64,000 bases of DNA from Crenalkalicoccus roseus (GTDB taxonomy: Bacteria > Pseudomonadota > Alphaproteobacteria > Acetobacterales > Acetobacteraceae). Under the pieces are notes generated by a model. The model had not been told where the DNA came from, searched no databases, and saw only the letters and a program-made list of their open reading frames with translations. Position 1 is the stretch's first letter, and the number at the start of each line of letters is the position of its first letter. Positions 37,050-46,649 of this stretch are shown here, in pieces. A program made the position numbers and the translations under genes. The stretch is taken from assembly GCF_004761865.1 (NCBI RefSeq), contig NZ_SJDM01000001.1, positions 1 through 64,000 of the forward strand, read 5' to 3'.

Positions 37050-37901
37050 ATGCAGGACCGGATCCGGATCGGCGAGGGGCTGGTGGTGGGCAGGCGCGCC
37101 CCCGGGACGGCGGAGCTCGCGCGGCTCGGCGCCGAGGGTGTGCGCGGCGTGGTGGATCTGCGCCTGGCGGAGGAGACGGCGGGCGGCCTCTCCCCCGCGC
37201 AGGAGGCGGAGGAGGCGCGCCGCCTCGGCCTGGCGTACCGGCACCTGCCGGTGCCGAAGGACGGGCCGGACGCAGCGGCGCTGGAGCGCTTCGCCGGGAC
37301 GCTGGCGGAGCTGCCCGCGCCGGTCCTCGTGCATTGCGACGACGGCGTGCGCGCGGCCACGCTCGGCATCGCCCACCGGGCGAGGCGCGAGGGCCTGCGC
37401 ATGGAGGAGGCGCTCGCCCGCAGCCTGGGTGGCCGGCCACGCGCCGGGGTGCCGCAGACCCGCGTCTCCCGCCACACCGACGCGGAGATCAATCGCCGCA
37501 TCGCCCTCGAGATCGAACGCAGCGTGCATTTCCACGCCGCCCGGCCGGAGCTGATCGGCGAGCGGCTGCGCCAGCTCGACGCGGAATGGGACATCGAGCG
37601 GGTGCTCGAGACCAACGCCGCCTCCCTGGCGCTGGCCGGCACGCTGCTCGGCATCCTCGTCAGGCGCAGCTACCTGGCGCTGCCGGTGGCGGTGACCGGC
37701 TTCCTGCTGCAGCATGCCCTGCAGGGCTGGTGCCCGCCGATTCCCCTCTTCCGCCGCATGGGCGTGCGCACGGCCGAGGAGATCGCGCGCGAGCGCATGG
37801 CGCTGAAGGCGCTGCGCGGCGATTTCGACCCGCTGCGCCAGGCGCCGGCGGAGGATGCGCGCGCCAGGGGAGAGGCCGCGCTGCGCGCCGCCGCCGCCTG
37901 A
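37050..37901 (+). CDS. DUF442-like phosphatase domain plus DUF2892 membrane domain
   Basis: A 283-residue two-part protein. The N-terminal domain (residues 1-125) resembles DUF442 phosphatase-like proteins, with the P-loop VLVHCDDGVRA (a short C-x4-R form). The C-terminal part has a hydrophobic segment (ASLALAGTLLGILVRRSYLA) and the DUF2892 ending seen in YgaP-type proteins (LQGWCPPIPLFRRMGVRTAE). YgaP relatives are membrane sulfurtransferases. The role here, between lipid-metabolism genes, is unclear. Confidence 0.72.
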   Translation: MQDRIRIGEGLVVGRRAPGTAELARLGAEGVRGVVDLRLAEETAGGLSPAQEAEEARRLGLAYRHLPVPKDGPDAAALERFAGTLAELPAPVLVHCDDGVRAATLGIAHRARREGLRMEEALARSLGGRPRAGVPQTRVSRHTDAEINRRIALEIERSVHFHAARPELIGERLRQLDAEWDIERVLETNAASLALAGTLLGILVRRSYLALPVAVTGFLLQHALQGWCPPIPLFRRMGVRTAEEIARERMALKALRGDFDPLRQAPAEDARARGEAALRAAAA

Positions 37902-37977
37902 CCTCCGGCCGTTGACAGGCCCGCCGCGCGCGCCCCAGGCTCCCGCCGGTCCAGAACGGGATGCGGGAGGAGACATC

Positions 37978-38781
37978 GTGGCATACACCCAGATCGCGGT
38001 GGAGCGGCGCGGGGCCGCCGCGTGGCTGCTGCACGACCGCCCCGAGATGCGCAACGCCGAGAGCAGCACGCTGCTCGACGAGCTCGACGCGGCACTGCGC
38101 GAGGCGATCGCCGACGAGGGGGTGCGCGTCATCGTCATCGGCGGCAGGGGCGACCACTTCTCGGCCGGGCACGACCTGAAGGAGGGGCAGGAGAAGCGCC
38201 AGGGCTTCACGGTGGAACAGCGCTACGCCTACGAGGAGCGGCGCTACCTGGAATACTCCCTGCGCATCTGGGACTGCCCGAAGCCGACCATCGCCTGCGT
38301 GCAGGGCGCCTGCATCGCCGGCGGCTTCATGGTGGCCAACATGTGCGACCTGATCGTCGCCTCCGAGGACGCCTTCTTCGCCGACCCGGTGTGCCGCACC
38401 CTCGCCGCCTCGGCGGTGGAGGTGCTGGTGCACCCCTGGGTGATGGGGCTGCGCGGCGCCAAGGAGTTCCTGTTCACGGGGCGGCGGATGGGCGCGGCGG
38501 AGGCGCATCGCATCGGCATGGTCAACCGCGTGGTGCCGCGGGCCGAGCTGGAGGCGGCGACCACCGCCCTGGCCGAGGAGATCGCCGCCGCGCCGCCCTT
38601 CGCCCTCAAGCTCACCAAGCAGTCGCTGAACCGCACCGCCGACATCCAGGGCTTCCGCAACGCCGTGCTGGCGCATTTCGACACCCACCAGCTCGCCCAC
38701 GCGACGGAGGAGTTCCGCCGGACGCGGGAGCGCGGCCTCGCCTCCGCCATCGCCCGCGGCAGGGCGCAGGCGGCGGGATGA
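37978..38781 (+). CDS. Crotonase-fold (enoyl-CoA hydratase/isomerase family) protein
   Basis: A 267-residue crotonase-superfamily protein. The CoA and oxyanion segment GGRGDHFSAGHDL and GACIAGGFMVANMCDL are clear. The two Glu used by classical enoyl-CoA hydratase are not seen: the first position reads FMVANMC and the second FFADPVC. The reaction is therefore uncertain; many crotonases use other residues. GTG 37978 follows GGGAGGAG. It may be transcribed with the ACAD gene set and ends 3 bp before the convergent permease gene. Confidence 0.83.
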   Translation: MAYTQIAVERRGAAAWLLHDRPEMRNAESSTLLDELDAALREAIADEGVRVIVIGGRGDHFSAGHDLKEGQEKRQGFTVEQRYAYEERRYLEYSLRIWDCPKPTIACVQGACIAGGFMVANMCDLIVASEDAFFADPVCRTLAASAVEVLVHPWVMGLRGAKEFLFTGRRMGAAEAHRIGMVNRVVPRAELEAATTALAEEIAAAPPFALKLTKQSLNRTADIQGFRNAVLAHFDTHQLAHATEEFRRTRERGLASAIARGRAQAAG

Positions 38782-38784
38782 GCC

Positions 38785-39627
38785 TCATCCCTTCACCGCG
38801 CCGGCCGTCAGCCCGGAGACGATGCGGCGCTGGAACACCAGCACCAGGACGATCAGCGGCACGGTGACGACGACCGAGGCCGCCATGATCCGCCCCCAGG
38901 GCAGCTCGAAGGCGCTGGCGCCGGTGATCAGCGCGATCGCCACCGGAACGGTGCGCATCTCGTTGGTCAGGGTGAAGGTGAGGGCGAACAGGAACTCGTT
39001 CCAGGCGGCGATGAAGGCGAGGAGGCCGGTGGTGACCATCGCCGGGCCCATCAGCGGCAGGAAGATGCGCGTCAGCGTCGTCCAGGGGCCGGCGCCGTCC
39101 ATCATCGCCGCCTCCTCGAGCTCCGCCGGCAGCTCGCGCATGAAGGTGGTCAGCACCCAGACGGTGAAGGGCAGAGTGAAGATCATGTAGCTCAGCACCA
39201 GCGAGGCCAGGCTGTTGTAGAGGCCGAGCCAGCGGATCAGCTCGAACATCCCCGACAGCACCGCCACCTGCGGGAACATGGAGACGCCGAGGATCGCCAG
39301 CAGCAGCGGCGTCCGCCCGCGGAAGGCGACGCGGCCGAAGGCGTAGGCGGCGGTCACGGCGAGGAACAGCGACAGCGCCACCACCGCGGCCGAGACGATC
39401 ACCGAGTTCAGGATGTTGCGGCCGAAGGGCTGCTCCCGGAACACGCCGACATAGTTCTCGAGGGTCGGGTCGCGCGGCACGAGTTCGGTGCCGAACAGGG
39501 CGCCGCCCGTCTTCAGCGAGGAGACCACCGCCCAGTAGAAGGGGAACACCGTGTAGAGGACGATCGCCGCCACCAGCAGCCAGAACAGGATGCGGGCGAT
39601 GCCCCTGCGGACCCTGCGCGCGCGCAT
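38785..39627 (-). CDS. Carbohydrate ABC importer permease 2 (MalG-like)
   Basis: A 280-residue inner-membrane permease with six predicted helices, starting [20 protein letters not shown]. The EAA loop that contacts the ATPase is [20 protein letters not shown]. It belongs to the MalG/ThuG type used for sugars and sugar-like compounds. Third gene of the operon with permease 1 and the binding protein. No ATPase gene is in the operon. Confidence 0.93.
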   Translation of the reverse strand: MRARRVRRGIARILFWLLVAAIVLYTVFPFYWAVVSSLKTGGALFGTELVPRDPTLENYVGVFREQPFGRNILNSVIVSAAVVALSLFLAVTAAYAFGRVAFRGRTPLLLAILGVSMFPQVAVLSGMFELIRWLGLYNSLASLVLSYMIFTLPFTVWVLTTFMRELPAELEEAAMMDGAGPWTTLTRIFLPLMGPAMVTTGLLAFIAAWNEFLFALTFTLTNEMRTVPVAIALITGASAFELPWGRIMAASVVVTVPLIVLVLVFQRRIVSGLTAGAVKG

Positions 39628-39638
39628 GTGCCGCCTCC

Positions 39639-40535
39639 TCACCGGTTGTCGAGCCGGACGCGGCCGGCGGTGATCGCCACCGCCGTCACCGCGGCGATGA
39701 TCAGGAACAGGAAGGTGGAGGCGGCCGAGCCGTAGCCCACCTCCTGGAAGTCCACGAGCTGCTGGCGCGCATAGACCGACATCGAGGCGGTGGCGCGGCT
39801 GTTGCCGGTCAGCACGAACATCAGGTCGAAAACGCGCAGCGCGTCCAGGGTGCGGAAGATCACCGCCACCATCAGCGCCGGACGGATCAGCGGCAGGGTG
39901 ATGCGGAAGAAGGCGCCGACCGGGCCGAGCCCGTCCACCTCCGCCGCCTCGTAGAGCTCCTTCGGCAGCACCTGCAGCGCGGCGAGCACCAGCAGCGCCA
40001 CGAAGGGCGTGGTCTTCCACACATCCACCGCGATCACCGCCCAGAGCGCGAGCGAGGGCTCGGCGACGAAGGCGACCGGCTCGGAGACCAGGCCGAGGGC
40101 GAGCAGCACCGCGTTCACCACCCCGAACTGGTCGTGCAGCATCCAGCCCCACATCTGCGCCGAGACCACGGTCGGGATCGCCCAGGGGATCAGCATGGCG
40201 GCGCGCAGCAGCCCGCGCCCGCGCATCTGCGCGTTCAGCGTCAGCGCGATGACGGTGCCGAGCACCACCTCCAGCGTCACCGAGACGGCGGCGAAGAACA
40301 GCGTGTTCCAGACCGCCCGCCACCAGTTCGGGTCCGCCGCCAGCAGGCGGAAATTCCCGAGGCCCACGAAGCCGTGCCCGCCGATGTCGTAGAGCGTCGC
40401 GTCGGTGAAGGAGAAGTAGACGGTGCGCAGCAGCGGCCAGCCCGCGACCAGCGCCAGCACGCCGAGCATCGGCGCCAGGAACAGCCAAGCGGCGCGGCGG
40501 CGCTGCCGCTCCAGGCCGGAGGCGAGCCCCGCCAC
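39639..40535 (-). CDS. Carbohydrate ABC importer permease 1 (MalF-like)
   Basis: A 298-residue permease: [20 protein letters not shown] is the first helix, and the EAA loop is [20 protein letters not shown]. The start is GTG 40535, overlapping the stop (TAG) of the binding-protein gene by one base. It pairs with permease 2, 11 bp downstream. The substrate is likely a disaccharide or similar, by family only. Confidence 0.93.
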   Translation of the reverse strand: MAGLASGLERQRRRAAWLFLAPMLGVLALVAGWPLLRTVYFSFTDATLYDIGGHGFVGLGNFRLLAADPNWWRAVWNTLFFAAVSVTLEVVLGTVIALTLNAQMRGRGLLRAAMLIPWAIPTVVSAQMWGWMLHDQFGVVNAVLLALGLVSEPVAFVAEPSLALWAVIAVDVWKTTPFVALLVLAALQVLPKELYEAAEVDGLGPVGAFFRITLPLIRPALMVAVIFRTLDALRVFDLMFVLTGNSRATASMSVYARQQLVDFQEVGYGSAASTFLFLIIAAVTAVAITAGRVRLDNR

Positions 40536-41803
40536 TACCAGCGCCCGCCGCGGCTGACCCGCTCCAGCGTGCGTTCCAGCCGCCGCAGCGCGGGTTCCGG
40601 CGCGCTGCGGCCGGAGATGATCTCGTGCACCGTCTCCCAGAACTCCGCCGAGACCTGGTTGTAGCGCGGCCCGGTCACGGCCGAGGGGCGCGGCACGGCC
40701 CCGACGAACACCTCGTGGAGCTCGCCCATGAAGGGGTTGGCCGCCAGCACCTCCGGGTCGCGGTAGAGGGCGGCGATGGTCGGGTTGAAGCCGCCGAGAA
40801 TGGCGCGGCGCTTCTGCTCCGCCGCGCCGGTCAGGTGGCGCACGAGGTCGGCGGCCGCCTCCGGGTGGCGGGAATAGCGCGAGACGGCGAGCTGCTCCCC
40901 GCCCAGCGCGCCGCTGTGCCTGCCCTCCGGCCCGCCCTTCGGCAGCGCGGCGATGCCGACCCTGCCGCGCACCGGACTGTCCTCGGCGTTCACCAGCGGC
41001 CAGGCATAGGGCCAATTGCGCATGAAGACGGCGTTGCCGGACTGGAACACGCCGCGCGCCTCCTCCTCGGCGTAGTTCAGCACGCCCCTCGGGGCGATGG
41101 TGCCGACCCAGGATGCCGCCCGGCCCAGCGCCGCGGCAGCGCGGGGGTTGTTGACGGAAATGGTGCCGTCCGGCTCGACGATCCGCCCGGCGCGGTGGCT
41201 GTCCAGCCATTCCAGGGCGTTGACCGTCAGCCCCTCATAGGCGCGGCCCTGGAACACGTAGCCCTGGAGACCGGCGTGGCCCGCCGCGCGCTCCGCCCGC
41301 ACGATGAGGCGCGCGGTCTCCTCCAGCGCCTCCCAGGTCTCCGGCACGGGGCGCCCGTGGCGCTCCAGCAGGTCGCGGCGGTAGTAGAGCAGGCCGGCAT
41401 TGGTGAACCAGGGCATCGCCACCAGCCGCCCCTCCACCGTGTTGTTGCGCACCGCCGCCTCGAAATGCGCCGCCAGCGCCTCCGGCTCCATGGCGTCGGA
41501 GAGGTCGGCGAGGTGCATCGCCAGGATCCCCGGCCAGACCGTGTCTATCTGCAGCACGTCCATGTCGGGCGAGCGCGCGGCGAGGAGCTGCTGGTAGAGC
41601 GCCAAGCGCTGCCCTCCGGCGCCGGGGGTGGAGACCATGCGGATGCGGTTGCCCGTCCGCGCCGCCCAGGCCTCCGCCCCCTCGCGGCAGAGCTCGTACT
41701 CGACGCCCACGGCGCCGCAGGCGATGGCGATGGTGGTCTGCCCCGAGGCCGGCGCGCCGAGGCCGAGCAGGGCCGCCACGGCAAGGGCCGCGATGCCTCT
41801 CAT
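40535..41803 (-). CDS. Sugar-type ABC importer substrate-binding protein
   Basis: A 422-residue periplasmic protein with a signal peptide ([20 protein letters not shown], cleavage near GQT). The family segments [48 protein letters not shown] and [20 protein letters not shown] match the trehalose/maltose-type binding proteins (ThuE-like). First gene of a three-gene importer operon. ATG 41803 is supported by the leader. Confidence 0.93.
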   Translation of the reverse strand: MRGIAALAVAALLGLGAPASGQTTIAIACGAVGVEYELCREGAEAWAARTGNRIRMVSTPGAGGQRLALYQQLLAARSPDMDVLQIDTVWPGILAMHLADLSDAMEPEALAAHFEAAVRNNTVEGRLVAMPWFTNAGLLYYRRDLLERHGRPVPETWEALEETARLIVRAERAAGHAGLQGYVFQGRAYEGLTVNALEWLDSHRAGRIVEPDGTISVNNPRAAAALGRAASWVGTIAPRGVLNYAEEEARGVFQSGNAVFMRNWPYAWPLVNAEDSPVRGRVGIAALPKGGPEGRHSGALGGEQLAVSRYSRHPEAAADLVRHLTGAAEQKRRAILGGFNPTIAALYRDPEVLAANPFMGELHEVFVGAVPRPSAVTGPRYNQVSAEFWETVHEIISGRSAPEPALRRLERTLERVSRGGRW

Positions 41804-41910
41804 GCGATGGTCTCCCCAGGGTGTCGCCGCATGGACGGCAGGCGGAACGCGGCTGCGCGCCGCCTGTTCCAGCCCGGCACTGAAGGGCGGGGCACCCGCC
41901 CGTCGGGGGC

Positions 41911-43227
41911 TCAATCGTGCCGCAGCGCCGCGATCGGGTCCAGCCGCGCCGCCCGCCGCGCCGGCCAGAAACCGAAGAACAGCCCGGTCAGCGCGCTGAC
42001 GGCGACCGCGAGCGCCACCGCGTCCCACTGGATCAGCACCGGCCAGCCGGCGGCGGCGCCGAGCAGGTGCGACAGCCCGATTCCCGCCACCACGCCGGCC
42101 GCTCCGCCGAGCAGCGCCAGCACCACCGCCTCGATCAGGAACTGCGCCAGGATGTCCCGTCGCCGCGCCCCGACCGCAAGGCGCAGCCCGATCTCCCGCG
42201 TCCGCTCGGTGACGCTGACCAGCATGATGTTCATCACCCCGATGCCGCCGACCAGCAGCGACACCGCGGCCACCGAGGCGAGCAGCATGGACAGCGTGCG
42301 CGAGGAGGCGTCGCGCGTCGCCGCCACGTCGGACATGTTGCGCAGGTTGAAGTCGTCCGGCTCGTTCGGCGCCAGGCGGTGGCGCTGGCGGATCAGGGCG
42401 CGCACCTCCTCCTCCGCCGCGCGCATGTCCTCGCCCTCGGCGACCTTGAGGCTGACGAAGTTGACCGAGCGCGACCACACCCGCCCCGCCCCCATCACGC
42501 TGCGCCGCGCGGTCCAGAACGGGATCATCACCACGTCGTCCTGGTCCATGCCCTGCGCGTTCTGGCCCTTGCGGCCGAGCACGCCGATCACCTCGAAGGG
42601 CGTGGCGGCGATGCGGATCCGCGCGCCGACCGGGTTCTCGTAGGGAAACAGCATCTCGGCCACGGTGGCGCCGAGCACCGCCACCTTGCGCCCCGCCCGC
42701 GCCTCCTCGGCGGTGAAGGGGCGGCCCTCCTCGATCACCCAGTCGTGCACGACGAAGACGTCCGGGTCGGCGCCCTGGATGGTGGTCGCCCAGTTCTGGT
42801 TGCCGGCGATCACCTGCAGGCCCTGGCGGATGTTGGCCGAGGCGGCGACGATGCTCGGCACCTCCTCGACGACTCCCTGCGCGTCGTCCCAGGTGAGGGA
42901 GGGGCGCGCCCCGGCGCCGAGCCGCACCGCGCCCTGGCGCACCGTGCCCGGCCAGATCACCAGCAGGTTGGCGCCGAGCGATTCGATCTGCTGCATCACC
43001 TGCTGGCGCGCGCCCGCGCCCACCGCGACGGTGGCGATCACCGCCGCGACGCCGATGAAGATGCCGAGCGCGGTCAGCACCGCCCGCAGCGTGTTGGCGG
43101 CGAGCGCGGACAGCGCGCTCGCCAGCGCCTCGGCGAGGTCCATCCCGCCGCGGCCGGCGGGCAGCGGCGGCAGGCCGGCGGCCGGTGCCAGCGGCCGCGT
43201 CCCGGCCTCGCGGAGCGGCGGGCTCAC
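41911..43227 (-). CDS. MacB-like ABC transporter permease (split form)
   Basis: A 438-residue permease of the MacB/FtsX family: one N-terminal helix (LRAVLTALGIFIGVAAVIAT), a large periplasmic domain (about 75-300), then three helices including VSLLVGGIGVMNIMLVSVTE. The ending FGFWPARRAARLDPIAALR is standard. In MacB the ATPase is fused at the N-terminus; here it is a separate upstream gene overlapping by 4 bp. Such systems export macrolides, peptides or lipoproteins. Confidence 0.93.
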   Translation of the reverse strand: MSPPLREAGTRPLAPAAGLPPLPAGRGGMDLAEALASALSALAANTLRAVLTALGIFIGVAAVIATVAVGAGARQQVMQQIESLGANLLVIWPGTVRQGAVRLGAGARPSLTWDDAQGVVEEVPSIVAASANIRQGLQVIAGNQNWATTIQGADPDVFVVHDWVIEEGRPFTAEEARAGRKVAVLGATVAEMLFPYENPVGARIRIAATPFEVIGVLGRKGQNAQGMDQDDVVMIPFWTARRSVMGAGRVWSRSVNFVSLKVAEGEDMRAAEEEVRALIRQRHRLAPNEPDDFNLRNMSDVAATRDASSRTLSMLLASVAAVSLLVGGIGVMNIMLVSVTERTREIGLRLAVGARRRDILAQFLIEAVVLALLGGAAGVVAGIGLSHLLGAAAGWPVLIQWDAVALAVAVSALTGLFFGFWPARRAARLDPIAALRHD

Positions 43228-43991
43228 GCCGCCTCCGCTGGCGCTGCGGGCAGGGCGGCGAGCGCCGCGGCGGCATCCGCCGGGACCTGCGCCCTGTCGC
43301 CCACCAGCCGCCCATCGCGGAAGCGCAGCACGCGGGCGGCGAAGCGCGCCACCTCCGCATCATGGGTGACCATCAGGATCGCCACGCCGGAGCGGTTCAG
43401 CGCCTGGAACAGCGCCATGATCTCGAGCCCGGTGCGGGTGTCGAGCGCGCCGGTGGGCTCGTCGGCCAGCAGCAGGTCCGGGCCGTTCACCAGCGCGCGC
43501 GCGATTGCCACGCGCTGCTGCTGCCCGCCGGAGAGCTGGTTCGGCCGGTGGTGCAGCCGCTCGCCGAGGCCCACCGCGGCGAGCATCGCCGCCGCGCGCT
43601 CCCGCCGCTGCCGCCGGCGCACGCCGCGGTAGATCATCGGCAGCTCGACATTGGCCAGCGCATCGGCCCGCGGCAGAAGGTTGAAGCTCTGGAACACGAA
43701 GCCGAGACGGCGGGAGCGAATCTCGGCCAGGCGATCCGGCGAGAGCCGCGCCACCTCCTCCCCCATCAGGCGGTAGCTGCCCCCGGTCGGCCGGTCGAGG
43801 CAGCCGATCAGGTTGAGGAAGGTGGATTTGCCCGAGCCCGAGGGCCCCATAGCGGCGACGAAGGCGCCGGGCGGGATGGCGACATCCACCCCGGCGAGCG
43901 CCGCCACCGTCCCCTCCCCAGCGGCGTAGTGTTTGGTCAGCCCCTCGGTCTCCACCAGCAGCGGGCCGGGGGCGGCATCGGCGTCGCGCAT
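43224..43991 (-). CDS. MacB/LolD-like ABC transporter ATPase
   Basis: A 255-residue ATPase with all motifs intact: Walker A GPSGSGKSTFLNLI, Q-loop GFVFQSFNLLPR, signature LSGGQQQRVAIARAL, Walker B LLLADEPTGALD and switch MVTHDAEVA. It lies between the MacA-like adaptor (1-bp gap) and the permease (4-bp overlap), so the three form one exporter. It contrasts with the motif-less homologue at 46650. Confidence 0.95.
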   Translation of the reverse strand: MRDADAAPGPLLVETEGLTKHYAAGEGTVAALAGVDVAIPPGAFVAAMGPSGSGKSTFLNLIGCLDRPTGGSYRLMGEEVARLSPDRLAEIRSRRLGFVFQSFNLLPRADALANVELPMIYRGVRRRQRRERAAAMLAAVGLGERLHHRPNQLSGGQQQRVAIARALVNGPDLLLADEPTGALDTRTGLEIMALFQALNRSGVAILMVTHDAEVARFAARVLRFRDGRLVGDRAQVPADAAAALAALPAAPAEAA

Positions 43992-43992
43992 C

Positions 43993-45606
43993 TCAGAACG
44001 GCCGCGCCGCGGTGCGGGGCGGGGCCGTGCCGCGCTCCTGCCCCACCACCACCTCCTGGCCCGCCTCCAGCGCGCCGGCGACGATCTCGGTATGGGTCCC
44101 GTCGGTGATGCCGAGGCGCACCGCCACGGGGCGGGGCGCGCCCCCTTCCAGCACCCAGACGGTGCCGGCGCTGCCGCGGCCGCCGCGCGTCTCCGCCAGG
44201 CGCGCGCGCTGCTCCGGCGTCAGCACGGCATTGATGCGCGCCACCATGCGCTGGCGCAGCGACTGCACCTGGCGCTGCCGGCCCTCGTCGCGCGGCAGGG
44301 CGGCGATGCGCTCGCGCAGCTCGGCCTGGGCCGCCGCGATCTCGGCGCGCTGGCTGTCGGTGAGGTCGGGGAGCTGCTCCAGCGCCTGCTCCAGCGCGCC
44401 GAGCCCGGCCCCGGCCGGGCCGGCCGCCGCCTGCTGGCCGGGCGGGCGCCAGCGCAGCGCCGCGTTGGGCACGCGCAGCGCCTCGGGGCGGTGGTCGGCG
44501 ACGATGCGGAGCGTCGCGGTCATCCCCGGCAGCAGCCGCCCGCGCGGGTTGGGCGCGGTGATCACCACCGTGTAGGTGACGACGTTGCTGATCGTCTCCG
44601 CCGCCAGCCGGATCTCCTTCACCGTGCCGATGAGTTCCTGGCCGGGATAGGCGGCGACGCTGAAGGCCGCCTCCTGGCCCGGGCGGATGCGGCCGATATC
44701 GGCCTCGTCCACCACCGCCCAGACCTCCATCTCCTCGAGGCTGGCGGCGATCTGGAACAGCACCGGCGCCTGGAAGGAGGCGGCGACGGTCTGGCCGAGC
44801 GCGACATTGCGCGAGATGACGATGCCGTCGATGGGGGCGCGGATGGTGGCGTTGTGCAGGTCCACCTCCACCTGGCGGAGCTGGGCGGCGCGCTGCGCAC
44901 GCGCCGCCTCCGCCGCCTCGACCTGGGCGCGGGCGGTGCGGGCGGCGGCGAGGGCGGAGGCGTGGTTCGCCTCCATCTGCGCCACGGTGGCGCGGGCGCC
45001 GTCGAGGTCGGCGCGCATCCGGTCCAGGTTGAAGCCGGCGCGCACCGCATCGCGCGCCGGTCCGGTGCCGCTGCGGCGGAGCTGGGCGGTGCGGTCCGCC
45101 TCGTACTCGGCATCGCGCAGCGCCGCCTCGGCGCTGGTCACGCGCGCCACGGCCGCCTCGCGCTGGGCACCGGCCTGCGCGGCGTCCGCCTCGGCCTTCT
45201 CGGCGGCGGCGCGGGCGACCGCGACCTGCGCCTCCGCCGCCTGCAGGTCGGCCGCCGCGGCGGCGCGGCGGGCCTCGATTTGCGCCGTGTCCAGCCGGGC
45301 GATCGGCTGGCCCGCGACCACCCGGCTGTTGAAGTCGGCCAGCAACTCGCGGATCTGGCCGGAGAGCTGGCTGCCCACCTGTACCGTCACCACCGGGTTC
45401 ACCGTGCCGGTGGCCGAGACGGCGGCGGTGATCGGGCCGCGATCGGCCACCGCGGTGCGCAGGCGCGGCCCCGCCCCCTCCGCCCCGGCGCCGGGCCAGG
45501 GCAGGTTGAAGGCGGTCGCGACCGGGGCGCCGAACCAGAGCAGGCCGGCGCCGAGGCCGGCCAGGACCAGGGCGGGAAGCAGGGCGCGACGCATGGCTTC
45601 CGGCAT
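43993..45606 (-). CDS. MacA-like periplasmic adaptor with inserted LTxxQ (Spy-like) segment
   Basis: A 537-residue membrane-fusion protein: N-terminal anchor helix (LLPALVLAGLGAGLLWFG), barrel start TVNPVVTVQVGSQLSGQIRE, a long coiled hairpin (about 105-245) and IRAPIDGIVISRNVALGQTV. Between the usual beta-barrel and the end lies an extra helical stretch (about 390-475) with LTDSQRAEI and LTPEQRARL, the LTxxQ motif of Spy/CpxP periplasmic chaperones. ATG 45606 is preceded by GGAGGG. It should link the inner-membrane exporter to an outer-membrane channel not found here. Confidence 0.9.
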   Translation of the reverse strand: MPEAMRRALLPALVLAGLGAGLLWFGAPVATAFNLPWPGAGAEGAGPRLRTAVADRGPITAAVSATGTVNPVVTVQVGSQLSGQIRELLADFNSRVVAGQPIARLDTAQIEARRAAAAADLQAAEAQVAVARAAAEKAEADAAQAGAQREAAVARVTSAEAALRDAEYEADRTAQLRRSGTGPARDAVRAGFNLDRMRADLDGARATVAQMEANHASALAAARTARAQVEAAEAARAQRAAQLRQVEVDLHNATIRAPIDGIVISRNVALGQTVAASFQAPVLFQIAASLEEMEVWAVVDEADIGRIRPGQEAAFSVAAYPGQELIGTVKEIRLAAETISNVVTYTVVITAPNPRGRLLPGMTATLRIVADHRPEALRVPNAALRWRPPGQQAAAGPAGAGLGALEQALEQLPDLTDSQRAEIAAAQAELRERIAALPRDEGRQRQVQSLRQRMVARINAVLTPEQRARLAETRGGRGSAGTVWVLEGGAPRPVAVRLGITDGTHTEIVAGALEAGQEVVVGQERGTAPPRTAARPF

Positions 45607-45657
45607 ATAGCCCTCCGGTGTAACGCGCCTATTGCGGCAAAGGGGAGGAGCTTCACA

Positions 45658-46602
45658 ATGCGTATCCTGGTGCTCGGGGCCGGCGCCCTCGGCGGCTATT
45701 TCGGCGGGCGGCTGCTGCAGGCCGGGGCGGAGGTGACCTTCCTGGTCCGCCCGGGCCGCCGCGCCCGCCTGGAGCGCGAGGGCCTCGTCATCGAAAGCCC
45801 CTTCGGGAACCTCCGCCGCCCGGTGCCCACCCTTTCGGCGGAGGAGGCCGTGCCGGGCTGGGACCTGGTGCTGCTCGCCTGCAAGGCCTACGACCTGCCC
45901 TCCGCCATCGCCGCGATCCGCCCGGCGGTGGACGGGCGCACCGCCATCCTGCCGGTGCTGAACGGGCTCTCCCATCTCGACGCGCTGCGGCAGGCCTTCG
46001 GGCCGGGCGCGGTGCTCGGCGGTCTCGCCAAGATCCAGGCGACGCTCGCGCCCGACGGCACGGTGCGGCACCTGAACGACTGGCGCTACCTGACCTTCGG
46101 CGAGCTGGACGGGGCGATGAGCCCGCGCGTGCAGGCGCTGGCCGGGCTCTCCGCCCGCGCCCCCGGCCTGGTGGCGGAGGCGGTGCCCGACATCCTGCAG
46201 CGGATGTGGGAGAAGCTCGTCCACCTCGGCACCAGCGCCATCGGAACGGTGCTGCTGCGCGCCAATGTGGGGGAGATCGTGCGCGCCGGCGGCGCCCCCT
46301 TCCTGCACCGGGTGCTGGAGCGCAACGCCGCCATCGCCGCCGCCCACGGCCACGGGATGCCGGAGCGGTTCCTGGCGGAGTACCGCGCCCTCTTCGCCGA
46401 CCCGGGCAGCGCCTACGCCACCTCCATGCTGCGCGACCTGGAGGCGGGGGGGCGGATCGAATCCGACCACATCCTGGGCTTCCTGCTCGACGCCGCGCGC
46501 CGCGCCGGGGTGCCGGCGGAGATCCACGAGGCCGCGCTGCTGCATGCCCGCGCCTACGAGGCCCGGCGCGACGCCGGGCGCTTGCCGGTAGCGCGCGGTT
46601 AG
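45658..46602 (+). CDS. panE: 2-dehydropantoate 2-reductase family protein
   Basis: A 314-residue NADPH-dependent reductase of the PanE/ApbA family, which makes pantoate for coenzyme A. The Rossmann motif is VLGAGALGGYFGGRLLQAGA, followed by LLACKAYDL and the catalytic Lys region QRMWEKLVHLGTSAIG. The family has many paralogues with other substrates, so the panE name is a family call. AGGGGAGGAG precedes ATG 45658. It is divergent from the MacA-like gene over 51 bp. Confidence 0.82.
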   Translation: MRILVLGAGALGGYFGGRLLQAGAEVTFLVRPGRRARLEREGLVIESPFGNLRRPVPTLSAEEAVPGWDLVLLACKAYDLPSAIAAIRPAVDGRTAILPVLNGLSHLDALRQAFGPGAVLGGLAKIQATLAPDGTVRHLNDWRYLTFGELDGAMSPRVQALAGLSARAPGLVAEAVPDILQRMWEKLVHLGTSAIGTVLLRANVGEIVRAGGAPFLHRVLERNAAIAAAHGHGMPERFLAEYRALFADPGSAYATSMLRDLEAGGRIESDHILGFLLDAARRAGVPAEIHEAALLHARAYEARRDAGRLPVARG

Positions 46603-46649
46603 GCTTTTCCCGCCACCCTGGCGGCGAGGGATCTGGAGAAGGGGCCGCC

